DNA from: Fictibacillus phosphorivorans | Lineage (GTDB): Bacteria; Bacillota; Bacilli; Bacillales; Fictibacillaceae | Length of the DNA stretch: 63,789 nucleotides | Direction of reading: 5' to 3' | NCBI RefSeq assembly: GCF_023715845.1 | Contig: NZ_JAMBOR010000020.1 | Span: 1 to 63,789, forward strand | Shown: one piece after another, positions 43,896-53,070 of the stretch | Layout: each line of letters begins with the position of its first letter | Position numbering within the stretch: the stretch's first letter is position 1 | The notes under the pieces: generated by a model | Seen by the model: the letters and a program-made list of their open reading frames with translations, nothing else | Database searches by the model: none | What the model was told of the DNA's origin: nothing | Made by a program: the position numbers and the translations under genes

Positions 43896-44069
43896 TTATT
43901 TCTTATTCTTCTCTTGTTTCTTCTTTTCATCAATAGTTCCTTGCGTGAGCGTATCATTGACTTGCTCATGTACCTTTTCTAAGTCTTTTTCAGTTTCAGA
44001 TTTATTCTTCTTATTAGGTTCATAATTCTCTTCTGCTACTTTTTCGGATTGTTTATTTTTATCACTCAT
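43896..44069 (-). CDS. Small highly charged protein, 57 aa
   Basis: A minus-strand gene of 57 codons beginning with ATG behind AAAGGAGG. The peptide is rich in Lys and Glu (MSDKNKQSEKVAEENYEPNK at the N-terminus, EKKKQEKNKK-like C-terminus) with no hydrophobic segment; it resembles small acid-soluble or stress-related hydrophilic proteins in composition, but I cannot name the family. A perfect ribosome binding site and a shared terminator support it. Confidence 0.75.
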   Translation of the reverse strand: MSDKNKQSEKVAEENYEPNKKNKSETEKDLEKVHEQVNDTLTQGTIDEKKKQEKNKK

Positions 44070-44173
44070 TTATATTAGCCTCCTTTAAATAACAACCATT
44101 CATTAGTGTTAGCGTAAAATGGCTGATATATTTCCATTCCCTATAGAACAAGCACGAAACTTCCAAAAAATGA

Positions 44174-44210
44174 AATACCCCATCCCTAAGCTATGGGAGA
44201 GGGTATAACT
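44174..44210 (-). terminator. Possible terminator after Eis-like gene
   Basis: ATACCC...TCCC and GGGA...GGGTAT form an imperfect stem; on the minus strand a T run lies about 10 bp after it. The structure is weaker than the other terminators here. Confidence 0.45.
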
Positions 44211-44214
44211 ATTA

Positions 44215-45366
44215 TTAAAAGAAATCCATAAAAGCTGGCGGGCGCTGTGTAATACTTTGTTCAAATTGATGAATATCTTTCTGTTCACCATTGATTTTCC
44301 CGCATTCATGTAAAAAGGAAGCTTTTTGAGATCCTAAAAGTACGGCAGTCAATGTTTGGATGTCCATACTGAGCTTGCCTTTTTCGCTTATTGGGTTAGA
44401 CACGATTCCATGATTAGAAATAGTGAAAGTTTTGTTATTCCACTCTGCTTTTTCATCGGAGACCGAAATCGAAAGAGGGGACTCCATTACGCGAAGAGGG
44501 TATTGATTTAAAAACCCTTCGACATCCACGATTCGGGCCATAAAGTAGGGAATTTGCTCTTGATGAATCCTTGGGTTATTCAGTAAAAAAGGGAGCTGAT
44601 CACTAGATGGTGCAACGATCTTCACTTTATCGACCATCGAATCATGCTGACAAATAAAGTTCCAAAGGGCTCGTCTTGCATTTTCCGTATAATACACAAA
44701 TTCTTGAACATCCAGTAGTTTGTCTGCAGCCTTACAGCACAAATATCCTTGAGGCACTCCCCTTTCATCTTTATAAAGAATCCGGTTATACCCTTCAGTA
44801 AAAACATGGTTATCCCACCAGTAATCTGGTCGAATCATTAGATGATTATACTTCGCGGACCATCTTTCATAAACCGTATTTAAAAGGGAGTTTCCATCTT
44901 CTTGAGAAAGTCTGATTACATGGCCAGGAACGTCTTTGTAACGGTCCAGATCATTTTTTTCGATTGTATACTTATTGACAGAAGCCGTAAGTTCCCATCC
45001 AAACCTGCGATAAAACGAAATATTAAAAGGATGCAGCAAGCTGATCGTCTGTCCTTTTTCCTTCATTGCCAATAGGGCTTTATTCAGGAGACGAGTTACC
45101 GAACCTTTACGTCTATGCTCAGGCCATGTAGCGACCCCTGCTATACCACCCATAGCAAATCGACATTTTTCAATGGTTATTTCCAGGGAAAGAATATGTA
45201 CCTTTGAAATTAGCTCTTCGTTTTCAAACTCTCCCCATATTTCATGCCGTTTTAGCATCTCATATCGTTTAGGGAGATCTTCTTTTTTTACTTTGTACTG
45301 AAACGCATATTCAGAAAGTTGGATCGCTTTATCAAAATCTTTTTCTTTTATTATTTTTAAATGCAT
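44215..45366 (-). CDS. Eis-like GNAT N-acetyltransferase
   Basis: A protein of 383 aa with the Eis architecture: N-terminal GNAT domain (acetyl-CoA motif VATWPEHRRKGSVTRLL near residues 76-92), a second GNAT-like domain, and a C-terminal sterol-carrier-protein-like domain. The Eis family acetylates amine groups of aminoglycosides and proteins; the terminal carboxylate that serves as general base in Eis is F-F at the end here. The ATG at 45366 fits AGGAGG 9 bp upstream; a TTG at 45375 abuts it. The physiological substrate is unknown. Confidence 0.87.
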   Translation of the reverse strand: MHLKIIKEKDFDKAIQLSEYAFQYKVKKEDLPKRYEMLKRHEIWGEFENEELISKVHILSLEITIEKCRFAMGGIAGVATWPEHRRKGSVTRLLNKALLAMKEKGQTISLLHPFNISFYRRFGWELTASVNKYTIEKNDLDRYKDVPGHVIRLSQEDGNSLLNTVYERWSAKYNHLMIRPDYWWDNHVFTEGYNRILYKDERGVPQGYLCCKAADKLLDVQEFVYYTENARRALWNFICQHDSMVDKVKIVAPSSDQLPFLLNNPRIHQEQIPYFMARIVDVEGFLNQYPLRVMESPLSISVSDEKAEWNNKTFTISNHGIVSNPISEKGKLSMDIQTLTAVLLGSQKASFLHECGKINGEQKDIHQFEQSITQRPPAFMDFF

Positions 45367-45580
45367 GATGAACAACCTCCTATTCCTTTTCCATTTTAAA
45401 GTTCAGGCAGCTGCTTGGAAAGTAAATTCATAATAAAATTCTGATAACAGATTCAATGAAATGCCAAGAAATCGTTAGAGAAAAATATTGGATATTTATA
45501 AAAAGTATCGAAAATATATTCAAATGGAGTTATAATTATAAACTGTTGTGCATAAAGCCAACGATGAAGTGAGGACATTC

Positions 45581-46276
45581 ATGAGAATTCATAAATATAT
45601 AAGTTTGACGGGATTCTGTTCCAGACGTGAAGGTAAACGGCTTTTAGAGAACGGACGGATTACTATAAATGGCGTTATCTGCAATAAAGATACAGAAGTT
45701 GAGGAAGGCGATATCGTACTAATCGATCGGAAGCCTATTCCTAGAAAACAATCTTCTATTTATATGGCTTTTAATAAACCAGTAGGTATTACCTGCACAG
45801 CAAACCCTGAGATAGAAGGAAATATTCTTCAATGTGTAAACGTTCCTGAACGTGTATTTCCAGTAGGGCGCTTAGATAAAGCCTCACAAGGGTTGATTCT
45901 GCTCACGAACGATGGGGAACTTGCAAATCGCATCTCTCAATCTGATTTTGGACATGAAAAAGAGTATGAGGTGACTGTGGATCAACCAGTGACCGAGCTT
46001 TTTCTTCAAAAAATGTCAGAAGGTGTACCTGTTCTTCATACAGTAACAAGACCTGCTCAAACAAAGTTTGTCAGTAAATATGTGTTTCGGATAACACTCA
46101 CCCAAGGACTCAACCGTCAAATTAGAAGAATGTGCAAAGCGCTTGGTTATGAAGTAGAGAAACTCGAACGCATACGCATTATGAATATACATCTCCATAC
46201 ATTACAAGCTGGAGAGTGGAGAGATCTCAAGCCAGACGAGCTTTTGGCGTTAAAAGGGAGTTTAGATCTCCTATAA
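45581..46276 (+). CDS. RluF-type 23S rRNA pseudouridine synthase
   Basis: A protein of 231 aa with an N-terminal S4 RNA-binding domain (MRIHKYISLTGFCSRREGKRL) and a RsuA/RluB/E/F catalytic domain with the aspartate in GRLDKASQG; the GLNRQIRRMCKALGYEV segment is characteristic. Length and sequence fit RluF, which modifies 23S rRNA U2604, but RsuA-like specificity is not excluded. The start at 45581 has GTGAGGA 5-8 bp upstream; the earlier in-frame GTG at 45548 has none. Confidence 0.88.
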   Translation: MRIHKYISLTGFCSRREGKRLLENGRITINGVICNKDTEVEEGDIVLIDRKPIPRKQSSIYMAFNKPVGITCTANPEIEGNILQCVNVPERVFPVGRLDKASQGLILLTNDGELANRISQSDFGHEKEYEVTVDQPVTELFLQKMSEGVPVLHTVTRPAQTKFVSKYVFRITLTQGLNRQIRRMCKALGYEVEKLERIRIMNIHLHTLQAGEWRDLKPDELLALKGSLDLL

Positions 46277-46384
46277 ATAGGGGTAAGATACTACGTCATA
46301 CCCATACAATTTAACAATTCTTTAGATTATTTATAAATTTGAGAAAACTAAAAAAAGCAAATATACTTGGTAATGGAAAGTGTA

Positions 46385-46398
46385 TGAAAGCGTTTTAC
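46385..46398 (+). promoter_or_regulatory. cre-like CcpA site
   Basis: TGAAAGCGTTTTAC matches the cre consensus TGWAANCGNTNWCA at 12 of 14 positions, including the central CG. It lies 26 bp before the YjiH gene start and suggests carbon catabolite repression. Confidence 0.45.
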
Positions 46399-46423
46399 AT
46401 TTAAGGAAGAGAGGCATTTCAAC

Positions 46424-47794
46424 ATGGAATTACAGAAACAGCAATCTTACAACGAGACGAAGCAGAAGAGCTTTAGTAAGTTTATTGTTCCGTCATTAAT
46501 TGGTATTTTTCTTTTTATGATTCCTATTTCATATAAAGGGGAGATTACCATTCCAGTTGCTATTCTTGCAGGGATTCTGCAGGATGGGATTGGAGATTTT
46601 ATTCCCCAGATCATGACTGCTATTATTGCAATAACTGTTATTGGATCGTTGATCACATACTTTACAAAACCAAAGGTGATTGTTGGCAACCCGTTTTTAA
46701 ACACTCTATTTAATGTCAATATCGTATGGCAGTTGATTCGGGTTCTGGGATTGATCTTTGCGGTGATGACCTTATTTAAGTTAGGACCAGAAGCTGTTTG
46801 GTCAGAAAATACAGGACAATTATTACTTTATGACCTAATTCCTGTTTTATTTTCCGTATTTTTGTTTGCGGGATTATTCTTGCCGTTGTTATTTAACTTT
46901 GGGTTATTGGAATTTTGCGGAGCTTTACTCGTGAAAATCATGCGTCCCATCTTTAAACTTCCAGGACGGTCTTCTATTGATTGTTTAGCGTCTTGGCTTG
47001 GAGATGGAACGATTGGTGTTCTTTTAACGAACAAACAGTATGAGGAAGGATATTATACAAAGCGTGAAGCAGCTGTAATCGGTACAACGTTTTCGGTTGT
47101 GTCTATTACTTTTGCGATCGTAGTACTTGCTCAAGTAGAACTGACTCATATGATCGTACCGTATTATTTAACAGTAGTACTAGCTGGCTTAGCCTGTGCG
47201 ATCATTATTCCACGTATCCCGCCACTATCTAGAAAAGCGGATACGTACTATGAGGGTGCTAAGGAAAATGTGGCAGATGAAGTCATTCCTAGCGGGGAAA
47301 CACCTTTCAGTTTCGGTCTTAATAAGGCTTTAGAGCGCGCAGATCAAAACAAAAAAGCGGCTCCTTTAGTTAAAGAGGGCATTCAAAACGTTCTGGATAT
47401 GTGGATGGGAGTCGTACCGATTGTAATGGCAATTGGGACATCAGCATTAATGGTTGCGGAATTCACACCATTCTTTTCTTATCTCGGAGCCCCTTTTGTA
47501 CCCGTCTTAGAGCTTCTGCAAGTTCCACAAGCTTCTGAGGCAGCTCAGACAATTGTTATTGGTTTTGCGGACATGTTCCTACCGTCTATCATAGGTGCGG
47601 GAATCGAAAGTGAGCTAACGCGTTTTGTGATTGCAGCCATGTCAGTAGTACAGTTAATCTATATGTCTGAAGTAGGTGGACTGCTATTAGCATCAAAAGT
47701 GCCTGTTAACTTTAAAGATCTTGTTATTATCTTTTTCCTGCGTACCTTCATATCGTTACCGATTGTAGTAGGTATGGCACATTTATTATTCTAA
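46424..47794 (+). CDS. YjiH family nucleoside-recognition (gate) membrane protein
   Basis: A membrane protein of 456 aa with about ten hydrophobic segments and the Gate (nucleoside recognition) domain, in the YjiH family. The segment SIDCLASWLGDGTIGVLLTNKQYEEGYYTKREAAVIGT lies in the first gate half. The family is thought to transport small molecules, but the substrate is unknown. A cre-like site lies in its leader and a strong terminator follows. Confidence 0.85.
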   Translation: MELQKQQSYNETKQKSFSKFIVPSLIGIFLFMIPISYKGEITIPVAILAGILQDGIGDFIPQIMTAIIAITVIGSLITYFTKPKVIVGNPFLNTLFNVNIVWQLIRVLGLIFAVMTLFKLGPEAVWSENTGQLLLYDLIPVLFSVFLFAGLFLPLLFNFGLLEFCGALLVKIMRPIFKLPGRSSIDCLASWLGDGTIGVLLTNKQYEEGYYTKREAAVIGTTFSVVSITFAIVVLAQVELTHMIVPYYLTVVLAGLACAIIIPRIPPLSRKADTYYEGAKENVADEVIPSGETPFSFGLNKALERADQNKKAAPLVKEGIQNVLDMWMGVVPIVMAIGTSALMVAEFTPFFSYLGAPFVPVLELLQVPQASEAAQTIVIGFADMFLPSIIGAGIESELTRFVIAAMSVVQLIYMSEVGGLLLASKVPVNFKDLVIIFFLRTFISLPIVVGMAHLLF

Positions 47795-47800
47795 AAGATA

Positions 47801-47840
47801 AAAAAGCTGTTCAGAGGAATCTCCTTTGAACAGCTTTTTT
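47801..47840. terminator. Bidirectional terminator
   Basis: AAAAAGCTGTTCA pairs with TGAACAGCTTTTT around GAGGAATCTCCTT, ending both the YjiH gene and the convergent glutathione peroxidase gene. Confidence 0.9.
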
Positions 47841-47842
47841 GG

Positions 47843-48319
47843 TTATAGCAATTCTTTTAAATCTTTTTCGATGGCCTCTGGTTTGTCGGTTGGTGCATAA
47901 CGTTTTACAACACGGCCATCACGATCGACAAGGAATTTTGTGAAGTTCCACTTGATCGCTTTGGAACCTAGTAAACCAGGAGCTTCCTTCGTTAAATGTT
48001 TAAAAAGAGGATGTGCCTGATCTCCGTTTACGTTCACTTTCGCAAACATCGGGAAGTTTACGCCGTAGTTTAGCTGACAAAATTCTTGGATCTCATCACC
48101 TGTTCCGGGTTCTTGTCCACCAAATTGATTACAAGGGAAACCGAGAATAGTGAATCCTTTATCTTTATAGGCATCATAGATTGATTGGAGGCCTTCAAAT
48201 TGTGGCGTGAATCCACATTTACTGGCTGTGTTTACGATCAGCAAGACTTTCCCTTTATAAGGATCTAAAGTGGTATTGTCGCCTTTAATCGTTTCCACAG
48301 GAATATCATAAATGGACAT
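47843..48319 (-). CDS. bsaA: Glutathione peroxidase-family thiol peroxidase
   Basis: A protein of 158 aa of the glutathione peroxidase family. The peroxidatic cysteine is C35 in [11 protein letters not shown]; the second motif [13 protein letters not shown] supplies glutamine and a possible resolving cysteine; WNFTKF is the third. Bacterial members use thioredoxin rather than glutathione to reduce hydroperoxides. AAAAGGAG precedes the ATG. It is monocistronic. Confidence 0.93.
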   Translation of the reverse strand: MSIYDIPVETIKGDNTTLDPYKGKVLLIVNTASKCGFTPQFEGLQSIYDAYKDKGFTILGFPCNQFGGQEPGTGDEIQEFCQLNYGVNFPMFAKVNVNGDQAHPLFKHLTKEAPGLLGSKAIKWNFTKFLVDRDGRVVKRYAPTDKPEAIEKDLKELL

Positions 48320-48428
48320 TTTATAGTCTCCTTTTAATGTTTCTTCTTAGTTTACAGGTATTTGAAATAGATTTCATTTGAAACGCTCGCGATGGTAAAA
48401 TTAGGGGATACAAAGGGGGATGGAAAAA

Positions 48429-48899
48429 ATGGATGCAGTGTTTCATGTGGAACATCAAGTTTTTAACTATCGTGTAGCAGGGGTTTTCATTCAAGAGGGG
48501 CATGTTCTCATTCACCGATCAAAAAATGAAACTCACTGGTCTTTGCCAGGCGGCCGAGTAAAAGTGGGCGAAGATGCAAGGTCGAGCCTTAAGCGTGAGA
48601 TGTTAGAAGAATTAGCAATAGATGTGGAAGTTAGGGATCACATTTCTACAGTTGAAAACTTTTTTACATACAACGGAAAAGACTTTCATGAAGTTGGATT
48701 ATATTTTTTAATTAAAGCTCGGGATCCGTTCTCTTTATATAAAGGAGAAGAGTTTTCGGTTGAAGAGGCAGAAAGACTTGTCTTTAAGTGGGTATCTATT
48801 GAGGAACTAGGAAGCTACAAATTATATCCGGAATTCATTAAAAATAAAGTAATGAAGGGTCCTCTTGAATCTGAGTATGCTTTTGTAGGTGATCTGTAG
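48429..48899 (+). CDS. NUDIX hydrolase
   Basis: A protein of 156 aa with a complete Nudix box GGRVKVGEDARSSLKREMLEEL (around residues 43-64), which hydrolyses nucleoside diphosphate derivatives. The ATG at 48429 is preferred: AAAGGGGG (48412-48419) is 9 bp upstream, whereas the ATG at 48420 abuts it. The substrate is not deducible. A terminator follows. Confidence 0.9.
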   Translation: MDAVFHVEHQVFNYRVAGVFIQEGHVLIHRSKNETHWSLPGGRVKVGEDARSSLKREMLEELAIDVEVRDHISTVENFFTYNGKDFHEVGLYFLIKARDPFSLYKGEEFSVEEAERLVFKWVSIEELGSYKLYPEFIKNKVMKGPLESEYAFVGDL

Positions 48900-48956
48900 A
48901 ATGTATAAACAAAAGGGAAAATAGAGACGCGTAATTGAGTACGTTGGATATCAATA

Positions 48957-48980
48957 AGACCAGAGTTTCTGGTCTTTTTT
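48957..48980 (+). terminator. Terminator after NUDIX gene
   Basis: AGACCAGA pairs with TCTGGTCT around GTT and is followed by TTTTTTT. Confidence 0.88.
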
Positions 48981-48996
48981 TGTTTGTTTTTCTGAA

Positions 48997-49021
48997 GGGG
49001 GCAGACCCGGGTCTGTCCCCC
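48997..49021. repeat. GC-rich palindrome (REP-like)
   Basis: A 25-bp palindrome with one mismatch is centred on GACCCGGGTC; the outer arms are GGGGG and CCCCC. It has no T tail and lies between the NUDIX terminator and the lia operon. Similar GGGACAGACCC-type palindromes recur in intergenic DNA of Bacillaceae. Confidence 0.75.
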
Positions 49022-49116
49022 TCTACGCCTCAGGTCTTATTGGAAAATACAGCCATGGCCAGTTTTGAGAAACGTTGCACCGAGGTAAGCTAAAGGTACG
49101 AAAGGAGGCAGCCATT

Positions 49117-49464
49117 ATGAAAAAACTAGGCTTGCTTGTAGTTGGAGGAATTGCTGCTATCGTATTGATAGCTAACTTAGGTCCGATGGTCGGACTGGCG
49201 ATTGGTCTTGCTGTTATGTACTACGCTTATAAGAAATGTGTAGTTGCAGAAACGGGCGGAAAGAAATTTTGGTGGGGAGCACTTTCTGTTATCGGACTCT
49301 GTATAGCTGTTGCTAATCTCCCGGCGATTTTAGGAGCAGTTGCCATTTATGTACTTTACCTTGTGTACAAAAAGTGGAACCAAAGTGAAACGATCGTTGA
49401 GCAAACAGAAAATGATCCCTTCACAAACTTCGAAAGAGAATGGTCAAAATTAAAAAATAGCTAA
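49117..49464 (+). CDS. liaI: LiaI-like small membrane protein (lmo0954 family)
   Basis: A membrane protein of 115 aa with two pairs of hydrophobic segments (about 4-44 and 57-86) and a charged C-terminal tail. It is of the lmo0954/LiaI type, which anchors the phage-shock protein LiaH at the membrane under envelope stress. The start at 49117 follows AAAGGAGG (49101-49108). It is the first gene of the lia locus, 20 bp before liaH. The symbol is given by position and similarity, with moderate certainty. Confidence 0.8.
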   Translation: MKKLGLLVVGGIAAIVLIANLGPMVGLAIGLAVMYYAYKKCVVAETGGKKFWWGALSVIGLCIAVANLPAILGAVAIYVLYLVYKKWNQSETIVEQTENDPFTNFEREWSKLKNS

Positions 49465-49484
49465 AACAAAAGGAGCGAATTAAA

Positions 49485-50129
49485 ATGAACGTACTTGAAA
49501 GAATCAAAAACGCAATCACAGCTGATGTTCACGAGCTTTTAGATCAAAAGGAAGAAAAGAACCCTCTTTCACTTTTAAATCAGTATTTAAGACAATGCGA
49601 GCAAGAAGTGAATAAAGCGCATAAGCTTGTTGAACGTCAACAGCTTTTGAAAAATCAATTTGTACGTGAGGTTCAAGAAGCAGAAGCTAAAGCAGCTAAG
49701 CGCAGTCGTCAGGCTGAATTAGCCCAACAAGCCAATGAACAAGAGCTCTATCAGTTTGCTATACTTGAGAAAGAACAGCATGAAACACGTGCTGCTAAGC
49801 TGAAAGAATCAGCAGCCCAAGCGGAAAAAGACCTCACAGAGCTTGAACAGAAGTATGAACAAATGAAGCATAAGCTAAAAGATATGCAGATCAAACGTAT
49901 GGAATTAATGGGGCGAGAGAACGTAGCAAGAGCTCACAGAAAGATGGATCAAGTCATTGATCCTTCTAGTTTGATTAAGAAGACTGTTTTTAAATTTGAT
50001 GAACTTGAAAATTACATGGATCGTCTAGAGCAAAAGGTAAATGCTGATTATTACGCGAGTTCTATGGAAGTTAAACTTGCTAAGCTAGAAAAAGATTGGA
50101 AAAAAGAAGAAACTACTCCTAGCGTTTAA
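49485..50129 (+). CDS. liaH: Phage shock protein A homologue LiaH
   Basis: A PspA/IM30 family protein of 214 aa, nearly entirely coiled coil (about residues 20-150). PspA-like proteins assemble into large oligomers on the inner face of a damaged membrane and preserve its integrity. The helical N-terminus MNVLERIKNAITADVHELL is the typical membrane-binding helix. AAAGGAG (49471-49477) precedes the ATG. In B. subtilis liaIH is the main target of LiaR. Confidence 0.93.
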   Translation: MNVLERIKNAITADVHELLDQKEEKNPLSLLNQYLRQCEQEVNKAHKLVERQQLLKNQFVREVQEAEAKAAKRSRQAELAQQANEQELYQFAILEKEQHETRAAKLKESAAQAEKDLTELEQKYEQMKHKLKDMQIKRMELMGRENVARAHRKMDQVIDPSSLIKKTVFKFDELENYMDRLEQKVNADYYASSMEVKLAKLEKDWKKEETTPSV

Positions 50130-50157
50130 TGGAGGATATGGTACGATTATGATAGAT

Positions 50158-50187
50158 AGAGGCGCATATTTTCTGCGCCTTTTTATG
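50158..50187 (+). terminator. Terminator between liaH and liaF
   Basis: AGGCGCA pairs with TGCGCCT around TATTTTC and is followed by TTTTTAT. As in B. subtilis, such a hairpin would let liaIH be transcribed at a higher level than liaFSR. Confidence 0.8.
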
Positions 50188-50220
50188 CCGTTTAGACAGA
50201 TTGAAAGTGAGTGAGTGCAG

Positions 50221-50952
50221 ATGCCGGTCAAAAAGAAGAATGATGTTATCAGCTGGGTGTTTTTAATCGCAAGTGTCATGGTGCTGTTAGAAGCGACGAT
50301 CAGAGGAGAGGGTCTTGTATTCACTATACTAATCTGTGCTGGACTTTTGTATTTTGGAAGAAAAAAAATGCCGAGACGTTCTGGCAAATTCATGTTTTGG
50401 GCTGGTGTAGTGGTAGCTGTCGTTACGATATTAGGGATGTTCACGTTTAAACTCATTTTAGTTGGACTCATCGTTTATTTTATCGTTCAATTTTATCAAT
50501 CGAAACAGAATCCGTTTGTGATTAAGCCAGAGGTTAATGAGGGAGGAACTCATTCATCAGAGGAACTTTACGAAAAAGAATCTTTATTGAAAAATATACC
50601 TTTTGGAACGCAGCAGACACCCGATCATGTCTATGAATGGAACGATATTAACATTCAATGCGGTGCTGGTGATACCATTATTGATTTGAGTGAAACGATT
50701 TTGCCTTCTGGTGAGTCGGTTGTGTTTATTCGAGGTCTTATTGGCAATATTACAATCTACGTTCCTTATGAGATTGATGTAGCCGTAAAACATTCTGTTA
50801 TAGCAGGCAGTACCGTGATCTTTGACCATCACGATTCCAAGATGTTTAATCAGGCAGTATCTTATCGAACCCAGAACTACAATGAGTCTGCAAAAAAAAT
50901 TAAAATCATGACAAGCTTGTTTGCGGGGAGTCTGGAGGTGAAGCGAGTATGA
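50221..50952 (+). CDS. liaF: Cell-wall-active antibiotics response protein LiaF
   Basis: A protein of 243 aa with an N-terminal membrane region (about 10-100, three to four segments) and a C-terminal beta-rich domain of LiaF type (about 150-243). LiaF inhibits the LiaRS system in the absence of envelope stress. It overlaps liaS by 4 bp. The start at 50221 is uncertain; a GTG at 50215 in frame is equally weak. There is no liaG between liaH and liaF, unlike in B. subtilis. Confidence 0.9.
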   Translation: MPVKKKNDVISWVFLIASVMVLLEATIRGEGLVFTILICAGLLYFGRKKMPRRSGKFMFWAGVVVAVVTILGMFTFKLILVGLIVYFIVQFYQSKQNPFVIKPEVNEGGTHSSEELYEKESLLKNIPFGTQQTPDHVYEWNDINIQCGAGDTIIDLSETILPSGESVVFIRGLIGNITIYVPYEIDVAVKHSVIAGSTVIFDHHDSKMFNQAVSYRTQNYNESAKKIKIMTSLFAGSLEVKRV

Positions 50953-51989
50953 GTACCGTTTTACGTCATATGTTTTCTGGTATCTTATTTGCATTTGCTG
51001 TCACGATCTTATTAGGCTCTATCGTATACACGCTTTTTCCTATAAACGATTGGACCTTTTTGCTACAAGAGCATCTATTGGACTTCCCTCTAGCGTTTGT
51101 CGTCCCATTTCTCGTATTCATCATGGGGGCTTTTTTCGGATTAAATTCTGGCATCACGGCTCGAAAGCAATTAAACCTCATAGACCGCACATTGAAGTCT
51201 ATTGAAGACGGCAGGCAAGTCAATATGAAAGAGGTCTCGAATCTTGAGTTAAAAGCCATCACGAAACGCATGGAGGGAATTCAGCAGCAATTAGGCGAAA
51301 AGATTCGCCAGTCGCAAAAAATGGCGACAGAGAAGGCGGTCGATCAGGAGAAACGCATTCAGGAAATCATCTCTCAAGAAAGAAACCGTTTAGCGAGAGA
51401 GCTGCATGATTCAGTTTCCCAGCAGCTTTTTGCGGCAAGTATGATCATGTCTGCCGTAAATGAAACGAGAGCCGATTCAGAAACACGCGAATCCAAGCAA
51501 TTAAAGCTCGTTGAAGAGACCATCCACCAGACCCAGCTCGAGATGAGGGCACTTCTTCTACATCTGCGTCCTGCTGCATTGAACGGAAAATCACTTCAAA
51601 AAGGTATGGAAGAACTTCTGCAGGAACTTTTGCAAAAAGTTCCGATCGAACTGAAGTGGAAGATCGAAACGGTTCCTCTGGATAAAGGGGTAGAAGATCA
51701 CCTGTTTCGTATTCTGCAAGAGTCAGTGTCTAACATTCTTAGGCATGCTCAGGCCAATAAAGCGCAAATTCTGCTGGTTCAGCGGGATGATCTAATCATA
51801 CTCCGCATAGAGGATGACGGTATTGGCTTTAACATGGACCAGGAAAAAACAGGTTCGTATGGGTTGCGAAACATGCATGAACGAGCGGCCGAGATTGGCG
51901 GTTCACTTAAGATTGTAAGTTTACCAGGCGAAGGGACTCGTCTTGAAGTGAAGGTTCCCATTTTATCAGCAGAGGAGGGTAATGCATGA
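50949..51989 (+). CDS. liaS: Sensor histidine kinase LiaS
   Basis: A NarL-type histidine kinase of 346 aa with two membrane segments (about 10-30 and 44-64), a short external loop, HAMP-like linker and coiled coil, then HisKA_3 with H153 in [16 protein letters not shown] and a HATPase domain (ENDGIG-like EDDGIGF and GTRL). It detects envelope damage through LiaF and phosphorylates LiaR. It overlaps both neighbours by 4 bp. Confidence 0.94.
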   Translation: MSTVLRHMFSGILFAFAVTILLGSIVYTLFPINDWTFLLQEHLLDFPLAFVVPFLVFIMGAFFGLNSGITARKQLNLIDRTLKSIEDGRQVNMKEVSNLELKAITKRMEGIQQQLGEKIRQSQKMATEKAVDQEKRIQEIISQERNRLARELHDSVSQQLFAASMIMSAVNETRADSETRESKQLKLVEETIHQTQLEMRALLLHLRPAALNGKSLQKGMEELLQELLQKVPIELKWKIETVPLDKGVEDHLFRILQESVSNILRHAQANKAQILLVQRDDLIILRIEDDGIGFNMDQEKTGSYGLRNMHERAAEIGGSLKIVSLPGEGTRLEVKVPILSAEEGNA

Positions 51990-52615
51990 TAAAAGTTTTA
52001 TTAGTTGATGATCACGAGATGGTTCGGATTGGAGTTTCAGCTTATCTTTCGGCACAACCGGATATTGAAGTAACAGCTGAGGCTGAAAATGGGAAGATTG
52101 CTGTTGAAAAAGCGTTAGAACTAAAACCCGATATCATCTTAATGGACCTTGTGATGGAAGAGATGGACGGTATTGAAGCTACCCGATTAATCACGCAATC
52201 TTGGCCGGAAGCGAAGATTATCGTCGTAACAAGCTTTTTAGATGATGAAAAAGTGTATCCAGCACTGGAAGCAGGTGCTTCTAGTTATATGCTGAAAACA
52301 TCAAAAGCGAGTGACATCGCACAGGCTGTTCGCGACACGTATCATGGCAAGTCTGTTTTAGAACCAGAAGTAACTGGTAAGATGATGAACAAGATGAGAC
52401 AAAAACAAACGCGTGAGCCGCATGAAGAGCTGACTCCGCGTGAGATGGAGATTCTTTTGCTCATGACAAAAGGGAAGACCAATCAAGAGATCGCGGATGA
52501 ACTGTTCATCGCTTTAAAGACGGTGAAAGTCCACGTGAGTAATATCTTAAGCAAGCTTGACGTACAAGACCGTACACAAGCTGTCATCTATGCGTTTAAT
52601 CACTCGCTCGTATAG
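51986..52615 (+). CDS. liaR: Response regulator LiaR
   Basis: A NarL/FixJ-type response regulator of 209 aa. The receiver has the acidic pair D8/D9 and phosphoacceptor D54 (IILMDLVM); the LuxR-type HTH ([40 protein letters not shown]) lies at the C-terminus. LiaR activates the liaI promoter. It ends the operon; a terminator follows 35 bp later. Confidence 0.95.
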   Translation: MIKVLLVDDHEMVRIGVSAYLSAQPDIEVTAEAENGKIAVEKALELKPDIILMDLVMEEMDGIEATRLITQSWPEAKIIVVTSFLDDEKVYPALEAGASSYMLKTSKASDIAQAVRDTYHGKSVLEPEVTGKMMNKMRQKQTREPHEELTPREMEILLLMTKGKTNQEIADELFIALKTVKVHVSNILSKLDVQDRTQAVIYAFNHSLV

Positions 52616-52649
52616 AAGAGAATTGTAGGAAATAAATAAAAACCCAATG

Positions 52650-52680
52650 AAAAACGGTCCCGTTAAAGAGACCGTTTTAA
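52650..52680. terminator. Terminator after lia operon
   Basis: AAAACGGTC pairs with GACCGTTTT around CCGTTAAAGA, with A- and T-rich flanks on both sides, so it can also serve the convergent ywbE gene. Confidence 0.85.
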
Positions 52681-52686
52681 TCATTT

Positions 52687-52881
52687 TTATTCACTTAGTA
52701 TGTCGATCACACGGCCAACTTGACCGTCCTCTAGTCTCACTTTAATACCGTGCGGATGATTGGGCGAGTTCGTTAAAATATCTTTAACGATTCCTTTTGT
52801 TTTCTTACCTGTACGCTGATCAGCTTTTAAAATAACATGAACGGGAAGGCCGGGGGTAATGTTGGAACGTTTACGATGCAT
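52687..52881 (-). CDS. ywbE: YwbE family protein
   Basis: A small protein of 64 aa of the YwbE family: it begins MHRKRSNITPGLPVHVILKA and contains GKKTKGIVKDILT and HPHGIKVRLEDGQVGRV. The function is unknown; the fold is probably a small beta-barrel. Its ATG overlaps the stop of the upstream 58-aa gene by 1 bp (TAATG), so the two are translationally coupled. Confidence 0.93.
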   Translation of the reverse strand: MHRKRSNITPGLPVHVILKADQRTGKKTKGIVKDILTNSPNHPHGIKVRLEDGQVGRVIDILSE

Positions 52882-53057
52882 TATACACCCGTTCTCCGAG
52901 CCTGGTTGTTCGCTTTTTTCGTTTGCTGATTCTTCAGCTGGTTTGCTACTTTAACAGGTCCTTTATGGAATGCTCCACCCGATTGCTGTGCTTTTTTTTC
53001 AGCGAGACGCTGTTTCGCAATTTCTTGGAAGCTTAGTTTCTTTTTTTCTTCTGCCAT
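52881..53057 (-). CDS. Small basic protein, 58 aa
   Basis: A minus-strand gene of 58 codons with ATG behind GAGGTGG. The protein is hydrophilic and basic, with N-terminus MAEEKKKLSFQEIAKQRLAE, a FHKGPVKVANQLKNQQTKK segment and a C-terminal ARRTGV. It is coupled to ywbE by a 1-bp overlap and follows the 164-aa gene, so the three form an operon. I do not know its function. Confidence 0.8.
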   Translation of the reverse strand: MAEEKKKLSFQEIAKQRLAEKKAQQSGGAFHKGPVKVANQLKNQQTKKANNQARRTGV

Positions 53058-53070
53058 GTGGCCACCTCTT

